This document shows, in pieces, positions 1-52,936 of a DNA stretch of 64,000 bases; the first letter of the stretch is position 1; every line of letters starts with the position of its first letter. Source of the stretch: Mesostigma viride (taxonomy: Eukaryota > Streptophyta > Mesostigmatophyceae > Mesostigmatales > Mesostigmataceae). The DNA lies in assembly GCA_009746045.1 (NCBI GenBank), contig RPFO01001993.1, positions 64,001 to 128,000 of the forward strand, written 5' to 3'. A program made the translations under genes and the position numbers. Under the pieces are notes generated by a model that saw only the letters and a list, made by a program, of their open reading frames with translations, made no database searches and had not been told where the DNA came from.

Positions 1-866
1 TCCCTAGACTGGGGGTGCCTGCCAAGGCTTGTGGTCGAGGTGGATGACGTCCCCCCTCCAGTATACACGTTTCCCCCCTGCGCTTTGCCGTATCTGGAGG
101 TAGGTCGGCCATAGCTCGCGTCTCCGTTGTTGCTGGGCCATGGTTAGGTCGTCGTCCAGCGTGAAGTGAGTCCTCGAGAGCTTTTTGCGGTTTTTAAGAA
201 ACAACACCTTGTCCGCCATGTACTTAAAGGTGAGGAGCACGGGTGCCGGACTGCCGGGCCAGCCTTACCCCGCGCGCGGGGGAGGCGAACAGCCGACATG
301 CGCAGCTCACCAGTAATGTGCATGGGGGCAAAAATGTCGCACTTAAATGCCGCAAGAAGAGTCGTCAGTCCTCACCTGCCGGCTGGTCGAAGTTCTTGAC
401 TATGACGTTGTGGCTGCGCTGGGCGCGGTCGGCCTCCTCGCGGAGGTCGAGGGCTTGAGCACTGTTTAAGCTGTGCCGCGATAGTGGAGGTGGTGGAGGT
501 CGTGTGGTGCTTGAGCAGGTCCGCCCAGGTCTGGGTGGGAGGGGCGTCGCCGCTAGCTTGGGCCAGCAGAGGCCGGCTGGGCAGCGATGCCCTTCACCGC
601 CTGGGCGGTGATGCCGGCGGTGTTCTGCAGGCATTCGATTGCGATGGCGGTGTCCTGGAGACGCTGGTCGATGGCGAGGAGCTGGGCTTTGATGTCGGCG
701 GTGGAGGTGGAGGTGGCAGTGGAGGTGGAGGCGAGGAGGGTGGAGGTGCATGGAGGTGACGGTGGTGGAAATGTGAGGGAGCTCAGCAGCCAGCGTGCCG
801 CCCATTGCCGCCACATCTGCGGCAAGGGGGGTCACGTGCTGCTGGAAGGCTTCCGTGAGGCCCCCG
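1..866 (-). mobile_element. 5'-truncated non-LTR retroelement ORF1 fragment (copy A)
   Basis: On the minus strand this encodes the C-terminal part of the same ORF1-like protein found intact-to-broken at 49250-50091 on the plus strand. The last stretch (4-240) reads ADKVLFLKNRKKLSRTHFTL and QQQRRRELWPTYLQIRQSAG and stops at 4-6. The pattern (RNA-recognition-like fold with a basic RRR-x-LWP segment) resembles LINE ORF1 nucleic-acid-binding domains. Upstream of 240 the frame changes at least twice (365-877 and 553-825 carry the homologous pieces), so the copy is dead. Similarity to copy B stops abruptly near 866, as expected for 5' truncation during target-primed reverse transcription. The 3' end lies outside the window. 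Confidence 0.75.
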
Positions 867-2711
867 GGATAAAGCACTCAAGCTAGTTGTCTAGATGGGG
901 GCAATCGATTATGGGATAGCTTAGGCATTACAGCACTTGAAATGATATTCGCGCCCAACGTTATAGTACCTTCAATTAGCTCTGGCACCTTGTGGCCATC
1001 AGCTTCCGCCTTAGCCGACGTCTTGAGCACACCTCACCTTTGTAGCATAAGCTAAATATTATATAAGCTATGCGTCAGCCTACCTATGGTATATTGCACT
1101 GGTTGCATGTATTGCACCCCCAGTGTTGCGCCCCGGCACCATGCTGTGGCCGGAGCTAGACAGCGCTCTGTGGCCTGCATGCCCACTTGCGGCAGCTAGT
1201 GAGAGAAGCTAGGGTGCATGCCCTCCCTCCTCACTGTGTATGTCTCCTCCCTTTACTCTATATTGGCACCCACGTGACGCAGTCACGTGCTTATTAATGG
1301 AAAAGAGCCCTTGCGTCGCGCTGTGCTGTGGCGAACTTATTCTCCGCCGTCGGATTTCACCGTCAATGAGCGTGGGTGCTCTTCGATGAACCCAACGCAA
1401 GCCATATCGACGAAAAGATATATAGAAAATGGCGCGGCGGCGCAACAGAAGTTGATCGAGTTTGGTAAGTTACGGAACTTGTAGCCCGGCGACTCCGCGT
1501 CTAGCAGACCGCAGGTAGTCCGCCGGTGTCACTATGAAAGTGACAATTTTGTTGATTTCATAATTTGCTTACTGGGGACAACCTAGTCGGGGAGAAATTA
1601 TAAGGAGTCACGTTAGAATTTTTTTATTTTTTATTTTTAATAACAAAAACCAACTCTTTCTTTCCGCACAATGGCACGACAGCTTAATTGTGCCAGGGGC
1701 TGTGCAGACTTCAACACTCGCTACAAAGAAAAGATGCCAGCGATACAAATTGAAAATCAACAAACACATCCATCTCAAATTCCAGGCAGGAAAGCACCCT
1801 ATCTGTACCAACATTGCGCGGTGCATGAAATCCTGGACCTAAGTTTTCCGGGGAAACAATGTCTCCTAGTTCTAATATCCTGACTGAGACTTGGGCAAAA
1901 TGCGTGGGCATGAAACCGGATTCATCCTCTGCCACACGCTATCCATGCATACAGCTGGGCACCTTGCAGTATAGAGAACTGCGAATGCAGGCACCTTTAA
2001 AACTGGAATTCCCCAAACTGGAATCATCCGAAAGCTCTATCCCTCAGAACAGAAAATACCTCACCATCTGCCGTTGGCCGACCATAAGGAGTGGTTAGAA
2101 CCCATGGAACCTGCACCTCTCCTCTTCTGACAAGTGTCAGGAAGACAATCCCCACTTGCAGCCTCCCCTCTCAGTATGGCTGAGCCCTAGAGCAATAGAC
2201 ATGTGTTTATTCACTACACAGGAGGCACCTAACTGAAAGCGGGTTGTATGTTGGGGGGCTGAGGGGGCACTTGCCCGAAAACCTCATGGTTATCGGCGAC
2301 CCAACTCCGCAACAACACCGCCGCAAACCCTGCCCCCACAACCCATCTGCGCCATGGAAGAGCTGCTTCCTCCACCCACCTCGCCTGCCTGCTCTCCCTA
2401 CCCCATTAGCACACCACCTCCTGCGATGGTTGCCAGCACCTTCCTTCACACTAACTAGCTCTACATGTTGCAAATCGGAGGTATACCCCTACAAAAGCCT
2501 CAGCACACCCAGGTTGGCTAGAACTGGGCGAAGCGACCCCTTATTACGAGGGGTGGTCCTCGCGAAGCCTAGGCGCAGCCTGATTGGAACGCCCCCATGC
2601 AGTGCGCCATGTCCGGAACCTGTCGATCCGGACGTCTGCGGATTCACGCCATGTCCAGGTGTGCAATGACATGGGACGTCACCATGCCACATGCCCTGGC
2701 CCTTGCCCAGC
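867..2711. other. Intergenic DNA between retroelement copy A and the CCCH gene
   Basis: No open frame with recognisable homology. 1171-1242 is similar to 16744-16806 (shared CCCACTTG, AGAGAA, CTAGGG and CCCTCCCTCCTC blocks), so a dispersed repeat is present. It also contains the 3' flank of the CCCH gene. I see no clear polyadenylation signal. Confidence 0.6.
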
Positions 2712-10424
<7,713 letters not shown>

Positions 10425-11367
10425 CCTCGGCCTATTGGCTATGGTGTCAAGTGAAACATCGCGCGCTCTTCCCCTTCTCGGTTGCCTTTTGTGTGGGCCA
10501 GCTGGGGTCAGTCACTCGTGCGCTCCATCTCCTGAGAACTTAACACGCCACTGCCTGATCCTTCGCGCCGCGTTCTCGACGACTTCTCGTGCCCAGGTGG
10601 CCAGGCATCTGTTCGTGGTACGGTTTGGTCAGCAAAAAAGCGCTGGGCAATCATATGTGTCAGCAAGTGTGTCAGCTGAAGAGGTAATCGCGATGAGACC
10701 ATGTCAGCAGGGTCAGCATCCAGCCAATGAACAGCCTCCGATTGTCTGGAAATACCGAAATAGGGTCGACTCCATTGGCTGGAGCTGGCGGATAAGCCAG
10801 CTCGATGTGATGAATATTTTGCATGCCGCAACCATGTCCAGGAGCTGAAGTGCCGACACGGTTGTTGAGTGTTGACTGAGCTGACGAGGAGAAAGACCGT
10901 TGCGATCCTGTTTGATAGCCAACCACGACTCGTCACTGTTTACAACGGATGATTGGCCCTGAGATCCTACCGATTCAGTCGCTGGATACTACTTGCCAGG
11001 AAATCCGCACCAGATGATATCGAATCTGTATTTTTTTGCATTTATTGGATGACCATCTGCAAATCACCATATCCCTACATGTGTGTGGGCGGTTCCGCTT
11101 ACGGCACTGTAGATAGCAGCTGATGGATATCCCTACATGTCAAGACCGATGGAGAGTAGAGACCGATCATTTGTCGGTAAATCTAGGGATAATACGGACA
11201 GACGCTCCGAGTAATAAATGCCAAAAACACAGCCCACAGCCCGCGTCAAATCTCTGCTGCCCATGTGCGGCGTGGGCCACAACAACAACGATCCCGCCCG
11301 ATTACTCTCCCACCGATGTACGACCGTCAGATGTGTGAATCCAACGGACCGACGGACAGGTACACCC

Positions 11368-11500
11368 GAGAACCGCACAGATGTAGCCGAAATCCGCACA
11401 GATGTAGCCGAAATCCGCACAGATGTAGCCGAAAAACCGCACAGATGTAGCCGAAAACCGCACAGATGTAGCCGAAAAACCGCACAGATGTAGCCGAATA
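11368..11500. repeat. 21-bp minisatellite, about 6 copies
   Basis: Unit CCGCACAGATGTAGCCGAAA with one extra base of variation per unit; intergenic. Confidence 0.95.
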
Positions 11501-11980
11501 GCCTTGTCCAGTGGAAGTGGAGGCCAAGGAGGCTCGCAGTCCTCCCAGAGCCCTGTCCAGTGGCCCGACATGTTGCATGCTGCATGCTGTCGAATCGCCT
11601 GGAGTACCGCACATGCTACATGGACCGGCTTGCTGCGGCGCGCCAGGAGGATTTGGAGCCGTCGGATGGGGAGGAGTTGCCCCAACGCAAGGGGCGACGA
11701 AAAAACGGGAATAAGTAGGGCGCACACCATACGTTGTGCAGGTGATGTTGTCGGGCGTAATGTACGAGAACTACTGGTCTTGAAATAAAATTTGCGTCCC
11801 GGTAGGCCGCCGGCCGGACTGGTCCACTCTGTACGTTATAGTGTTTGCTAGCGTCCGCGTTCCTCCGGCAGGTTGCCGGCCGGACTGGTAGTTTTTGCTA
11901 ACATCCCTAATGTGTACACATAATACAAAACATGGTTCGAACAGTCGATGATAACGCAGTCGAATTCTAACCATCCATTC

Positions 11981-12020
11981 CACGTGCAACCAACAGCCAC
12001 GTGCAACCAACAGCCACGTG
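11981..12020. promoter_or_regulatory. Three CACGTG G-boxes at exact 17-bp spacing
   Basis: CACGTG at 11981, 11998 and 12015, each in the 17-bp unit CACGTGCAACCAACAGC. CACGTG is the core site of plant and algal bHLH/bZIP factors. Position about 0.9 kb upstream of CFAP43. Regulatory function is inference. Confidence 0.5.
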
Positions 12021-12906
12021 TTGTTGACATTCCACGTCAACAACAGCCCGCGTGCAACAAAATAATACAGCGGTCCTGCAGCTCGGTGTATTCGCTATGG
12101 ATCAGTGATTACTGATTGCGAGTTGCGACGGCGTCGCGGCAAATATTGCAGCCGATTCTTCAATCTTCGCTGGCTCGTCGCCAGAGGCCAACATGCTTTT
12201 TCCCGGGCCATGACAAATGATGACATCAGCAATGTGCCTACAGCCCATCTGGCCACTGCCTAGTGCCTACATGTACACAGTATGTATGCTGCCAAACGCA
12301 TATACTGAACCCATATTTATGCTGCCAAACCCATATACTAAAACTTCCCAAAAATACCATTTCGCGAGCGCAGAGAACTATCACATCATCATCTGCAACA
12401 ATGCCTCGAAATTGCCGACTTCCTTTTATTAGACTGATGCGAAATGGCCAGGGTTGAAATTAAATGACCAATATCCCTACTTGTAAAGACCATCGGGCAT
12501 CCAATATAGAATAGTAAATACCGGCGTAATCTGTTAGCCACGCCTGAGCCGCAAGGAGCTTACTTTTAAAAATGGTTTTGCGTGGCCATACAATCAGCAT
12601 TTTCTAGGTGGCAGCAGCCACGCTGCCACGAGGCTTAATCAAAACAAAATTGATTGCTCTCGCTAGTCTGCCAGCTTAGCTTTGGACATCTTGAGTGCGT
12701 GAGAGATTGATGCCATTGTATACCCGGAATTTCCATTCGGTCACGTAGGTCGGTCCATCCGTGGACAGCGCATGTCAAGTTATCATGACACGGCGTCGGA
12801 TTGAGGGGGCGGGCGTGGTTCATCAATTCGGGGGGCAAACCCTGGCTTTCCAGGATGTATTGTGACTAATAGGAAGCTGCGGGTTGCGATAGCCGCGCAT
12901 GCAAGC

Positions 12907-47654
<34,748 letters not shown>

Positions 47655-48326
47655 TCAAGGTCCTTAGCACTTGGTGGAGCGAGGCTTGGATTGACGTAGA
47701 TGGTAGCCGACGTTCGGTTGCCGTGGTAATTTTCGACCAGTTGATGTGACACTGCCATGGTAAATCCATCAGGCCGTGCTTTTGACTTGTGACTTCACTA
47801 GAGAATTCGCACTTGTTTTACGATGGCCACCATGGTTGCTAGAGTGTACCAAAGTAATTAATTGATGCAGTCCCGTCGGGGAGTCGCGGAGAATATTATG
47901 ATGGTGGTGTCCAGAGGCGAAGGCTACTCTACCGGGACTTTCTAGTTATCCGACTAACTGAATCTAATATATATAAAGAATCTATTCTAATATAGGGAGC
48001 GGGGCCCTGGATTTCCCGGTGTTATCCCCGAAGGTGCCATCCGGGCCTAGCTACTGAGTAGAACGTAGCTCGCGGATTTGGTAGAAATTAGATCGATGAG
48101 AGTTAGCTAAGTAGTTTTTTCGCAGCTCTGAATTCTGATAAGCCCCACCCACCAGCTATGGAATACATGCTACATGATCTCCCAACGGAGTCATTTGATA
48201 ATTCAATTTCATTTAATTCATTTATTTTTTAAGCTCCGAAGAGCGACGTGAGCCTTTCCCCACCGGGGGTTGCGCTTTGGCCTCTATACAACCTAGCTAG
48301 CTGGTGCCAGATCGTTTTCTGTGTAC
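47655..48326. other. 3' flank of CFAP43
   Basis: No gene. Contains CCCGTCGGGGAG...CGGAGAATATTA (about 47873-47904), similar to CCCGTTGGGGAG...CGGAGATATTAA at 51220-51246, and ACATGATCTCC-x2-ACGGAG (48172), repeated at 50830, so repeat-derived. Confidence 0.6.
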
Positions 48327-48437
48327 TGCATCTAGTAAGTGTACTTGCATGTCATGCGCATGGGCATGCCATGGAGTACTATGCTACTTAATCTCATTAG
48401 AAAAATAGTTACACGAAAGTTACAAATATCGTCTGGG
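48327..48437 (+). repeat. Left arm of a 110-bp inverted repeat
   Basis: Matches the reverse complement of 50886-50997 at roughly 85 percent by eye; shared blocks include TAATCTCATTAGAAAAATA and AAATATCGTCTG. Confidence 0.85.
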
Positions 48438-48696
48438 ACGCTCTATGGGCTGTACAATTAATTAATCATGCGGGTGCGGAGTACAGATAATCCCAGAAGC
48501 CTTGCATCCTCGTCTGCCATTACAGTAGAGGACAGCTCGGATGAGGATTACATCCCCATCTAGTGCTTAACACGAGCCCTGAGCACACGAGCCACGAGGT
48601 AGCCATGGCTGACGGCGGAGCTCATAACTTTCACGTTTGAGCACCGATCGAATTTAGTCGTGAATATCACTATCGCTTCGTCTTTCTAAGACGCAC

Positions 48697-50091
48697 ATGC
48701 TGATATACTTTTCCGACGCTGTTAAGCAATATATGGCGAACAAACGCGCCTCGACGCAACGCAGCCTGGCGGCTGCGCTCGGCAATGAAAATACGTCTGC
48801 AGCTCCGGCTGCAGCTTCGCCATCAGGTCCGGCAGGCGGCGCTGACACTAGTCGTGCACTGGTGGTCGTCCAGCAACCTCCCGGGCTTAACGCCTCGCCA
48901 TCTGCATCGCCTGACCCCAAGCGCACCCGCTCAGCCGACCAAACAGGAGGGGCACGCCCCCCAGAACCGAGCTTTCGGCCCCGGCCTTTCAAGGTCGAAG
49001 ATTACGATTGGGCCAACCCGTCTCCGACCGATGCTATGCGCTGCATCTTCTTCGGGGATTACGCTTCGCTTTACGACCTGTGCCTCCATCTCCACGACCT
49101 CAATCGCCTCCTCGGCCCGGACGGCGGCCGCTGGGCCAACATCTACCAGCTGATCGGCTGCCCCCGCCCCCATCTCGACAGCACGCCATCCTCAACTCCC
49201 TTCTCCAGCGCTCTGACGGCGAGATCTGGGCTCCATCCCTTTCCGCCCCCACCTTCCGCTCCATCCTCACGGAAGCCTTTCAGCAGCACGTGACCCGGCC
49301 CTTGCTGCCGACATAGCCGCAATCGGCGGCACGCTGACTGCTGAACTTCCTCACATTTCCACCGCCGCCGCCTCGACCTCCACTGCCATTTCCACCTCCA
49401 CTGCCGACATCAAAGCCCAGCTAGCTCCTCGACCTCGACCAACGCCTTCAAGCCACCGCCAACGCCCTTGAGAGCTTGCATGACACCGCGCCGGCCTCAC
49501 CGCCCGGCGGTGAAGGACATCGCCGCCCAGCCGGCGCCTGCTGGCCCGGCCGGCGATGCTCCCTCCACCTGGGCGGACTTGCTTAAGCAGCACACCACCT
49601 CCACCACCTCCACCATCTCGGCACAACTCAAGCAACAAGCCCTCGACCTCCGCGAGGAAGCCGACATCGCCCGGCGCAGCCACAATGTCATCGTCAAGCA
49701 CTTCGACCAGCCGGCAGGTGAGACCTCCACGAGCCTTCTTGCGGCATTTAAGCGCGCCATTTTTGCCCCCATGTTACTCACTGGTGAGCTGGACATGTCG
49801 GCTGTCCGCCTCCCCCGCGCGCGGGGGAAGGCTGGCCCGGCACCCGTGCTCCTCACCTTTAAGTACATGGCGGACAAGCCGGCGTTCCTTAAATGCCGCA
49901 AGAAGCTCTCGGAGACTCGCTTCACGCTGGACGACGACTTGACCCTGGCCCAGCAACAGCGGCGACGCGAGCTATGGCCGACCTACCTTCAGCTCCGGCA
50001 GAGCGCAAGGGGGAAGCCGGTATACTGGAGGGGGGCGGTCATCCACGTTGACCACAAGCCCTGGCAGCCCCCTCCTGCCACCTCAGACTAG
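48697..50091 (+). pseudogene. Retroelement ORF1-like protein (copy B), frameshifted
   Basis: Codes in pieces: 48697-49180 (KQYMANKRASTQRSLAAALG, RPFKVEDYDWANPSPTDAMR), then a shift to the frame with LNSLLQRSDGEIWAPSLSAP and LTEAFQQHV (to about 49316), further breaks, and a C-terminal frame ending at TAG 50089-50091 (LKCRKKLSETRFTLDDDLTL, QQQRRRELWPTYLQLRQSAR). The C-terminal domain looks like the nucleic-acid-binding domain of LINE ORF1 proteins. The N-terminal region has no family I recognise. At least two frame breaks make it a pseudogene. No reverse transcriptase follows directly. Confidence 0.75.
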
Positions 50092-50101
50092 GAATATATA
50101 T

Positions 50102-50321
50102 TAAAAATATAATTACTTACAGCAGAGTGAAATCACTCAAACCAAAGCAAACGCCCAGCTATAAACCTATATACAGAGCCATGTCAAAGCTCTATACTAC
50201 GATAAGACCAATGGAAACGCCTAACGGGAGGAACCTAATAGCCCTGCTGCACCGCAAAATCAGCCCGCGTACGGCGGAGCATGATGTCAGCCATGGCCCG
50301 AGTCAGCGCCACCGACAAGAG
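50102..50321 (-). mobile_element. 220-bp 5'-truncated retroelement insertion with 14-bp target-site duplication
   Basis: Reverse complement of the 3' end (about 54755-54966) of the plus-strand element described below. It is bounded by CTAGGAATATATAT at 50088-50101 and 50322-50335, a perfect target-site duplication. The target is the stop codon of ORF1 copy B. Confidence 0.9.
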
Positions 50322-50335
50322 CTAGGAATATATAT

Positions 50336-51250
50336 ACCAGTAGTGTAGATTAGTAAGGCTTAGCCTAGCATGTGGCCCCCGCGCATGTGCGCCCATAATG
50401 GCCCCCATGGATGATGCCTCACTAGTCAATATTTAGCCACGCTATGTCTATAATGGGACCCCCATGGATGTTGCATTAAGAATTTAGCCATGCTATGCCA
50501 TGCAGAGAGATGCTCTCTGTCGAGAAGCCATGCCCTAGCCCTTGTATAGCCATGATGATCTTCCTCCCCGGCCGTGCATGCCAGGATCCCCCCCTTCGGC
50601 GGGTTGAACCTGAGACAGCATGGTCAGTGCCGGTGCCCTGGTGCACCTAGAGCAAGGGTAGCTTACATTCCCACCCTTGCATGAAGTAGCCTAGGATGTA
50701 TTAAAAGCCATATGCCCCTTCTCAGGGATATGTGCTACATTGACTCCCAACGGAGTGATGTTCCTAATTAATTAATTAATTAGTGCTTAACGGTTGGGGG
50801 ATGATGCAGACATCATGAAATATGTGAGCACTACATGATCTCCCCACGGAGGCATGTTATAATTTAATTTTTTTTTTTTAATGATGCAGACGATATTTGT
50901 TTAAGCTTTTGTGTAATTATTTTTCTAATGAGATTAGCGTAGTAGTACTCCGTGGCATGCCTTTGCGCATGACACGCAAGTACTTACTTACTTATGCATC
51001 CTCAAGAAGCAGTTGTGTCACATAGGTCCGGGTCGCCGGCTGCGTCGGTGCGGGGCGCACGCAAGTTTGCCAGTACGGGTTGCGACGGCCGGCAAAGGGA
51101 CCCTGCCATAGGAGGAGGTGTCTACCTGGTTGGCCAGTCCTATACTAAGCCCTCCCGCAGGGCCCACATTAATTAATTAATTAATTAATTAGTTAATTTA
51201 ATTAATTAGACTCGTGCTCCCGTTGGGGAGCTCACGGAGATATTAACCCC
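50336..51250. other. Repeat-derived AT-rich DNA
   Basis: No gene. Includes the right arm of the inverted repeat and two ATTAATTAATTAATTAA runs (50770 and 51170). Confidence 0.6.
50886..50997 (-). repeat. Right arm of the 110-bp inverted repeat
   Basis: Partner of 48327-48437; the arms enclose ORF1 copy B and its insertion, 2.45 kb apart. Confidence 0.85.
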
Positions 51251-51252
51251 GA

Positions 51253-51770
51253 TGGATGGATGGATGGATGGATGAATGGATGGATGGATGGATGGATATA
51301 TGGATGGATGGATGGATGGATGGATGGATGGATGGATGGATGGATGGATGGATGGATGGATGGATGGATGGATGGATGGATGGATGGATGGATGGATGGA
51401 TGGATGGATGGATGGATGGATGGATGGATGGATGGATGGATGGATGGATGGATGGATGGATGGATGGATGGATGGATGGATGGATGGATGGATGGATGGA
51501 TGGATGGATGGATGGATGGATGGATGGATGGATGGATGGATGGATGGATGGATGGATGGATGGATGGATGGATGGATGGATGGATGGATGGATGGATGGA
51601 TGGATGGATGGATGGATGGATGGATGGATGGATGGATGGATGGATGGATGGATGGATGGATGGATGGATGGATGGATGGATGGATGGATGGATGGATGGA
51701 TGGATGGATGGATGGATGGATGGATGGATGGATGGATGGATGGATGGATGGATGGATGGATGGATGGATG
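51253..51770. repeat. (GATG)n microsatellite, about 129 copies
   Basis: Near-perfect GGAT/GATG run with two early variants. Adjacent to the 3' end of the minus-strand LINE. Open in several frames (MDGW, IHPS) but not coding. Confidence 0.97.
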
Positions 51771-52936
51771 GGGACACACAGTCCTATACCGGTCTAATCT
51801 ATCTACAACATCAAGCCAACTCTATTCTAAGCTCTCTACCCTATAGGGGCCCTGCCTGGCGTGCTTCCCGCGTGTTTGCAAATGCGGGCGCTTCCCCACG
51901 GGAGGGGGTTCGTTGTCCTCTATGACCTTGGCCCACTTGGCCTTGCATGCCCATCATCTTGTAATTCCAAATCACGGAGAGGCCTAGGCCCCCCATGTCC
52001 TCTACTAGCTGTTCTTTGAAGGTGCGGGCCTTGCGGCGTCGAGAATTGCGGGGCCCGGCCCACGTAAGGCCAGGCGTGAGGTGCCGGCCAGGCTGAGCTG
52101 GGCGCAGCCCCTCGGGGGGGGCTTGAGGTGTCTACCTGCATGGTTGGTGCGAGCTAAGTGCCCTACTAACTGCAGGCGCCGCTGCTTAATCGTGCTTGTG
52201 ATATATGGCATGCCGAGGTACAGGTCCTCATTGCGAACATGAGCAGCGTAGCCTACACGAAAAATGGATCGCCTAGCATGTTGGTGACCGCGCCGTCCAG
52301 CTTTCTAGCTGGCCAGGTCGGCTGTGAGGGTCCACGTCTCGGCCCCGTACGACGTAAGAACAGGGAGGACTAGGACCTTAAACAGGTCCTGTTTCTCTAT
52401 CTTGCCCAAGGGCTTGCGCCACAGGGCCCGGTCAATTGGCGTAAAGCGTGCCAGGCGAGGGAGATACGGTGGTCCACATCGGCCTCGCAGCTGGGGAGTA
52501 TGAAGCTGCCCAGCAACTTGACGCGGTCCCGATACAGGACTCGAGAGCCGTCAAGGAGAAAGAGGTCGGGCGATGGCTGAGTGAGCCCAATCGCCAGAGC
52601 CTCTGTCTTCTTGCTGACCTCAAGCCCTCTGCACGGGCCTCGATTGCCATGCAGTTAAGCCACGCGTCTGCACGTGCTCAGTGCCCTCGAAGAGGGTGGT
52701 GTCGTCTGCGTAGATGATGTCCGCCAGCCGGATCTCCGTGTCCGCCCCGGCCGCCACATGCCACAAACGGTTGGCGACCTGCACCCCTGGTTCGATCCCT
52801 ACCCACAATGCGGGCAAACCGCTTGCGCGCCTGAATCATTACGTATGAATTCGACCACAATAATTAACAGGAAGGGCGACAGCACGCAGCCCTGTCACAC
52901 CCCCTTCTGTACTATAGGGCCCACATATATCAGGAT

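Larger units (their letters stand above)
10425..12906. promoter_or_regulatory. Divergent intergenic region between the CCCH gene and CFAP43
   Basis: The two start codons face away from each other, 2.48 kb apart, so both promoters lie here. Visible elements are a CCAAT-type box next to the CCCH start, a 21-bp tandem array, three evenly spaced CACGTG G-boxes, and three occurrences of ATATCCCTAC-A/T-TGT (about 11071, 11130, 12467). No coding signal of its own. Confidence 0.6.

Noticed and set aside
51232-51925. Frames encoding (MDGW)n and (IHPS)n
   Set aside because: Products of the (GATG)n microsatellite; no domain and no codon bias.
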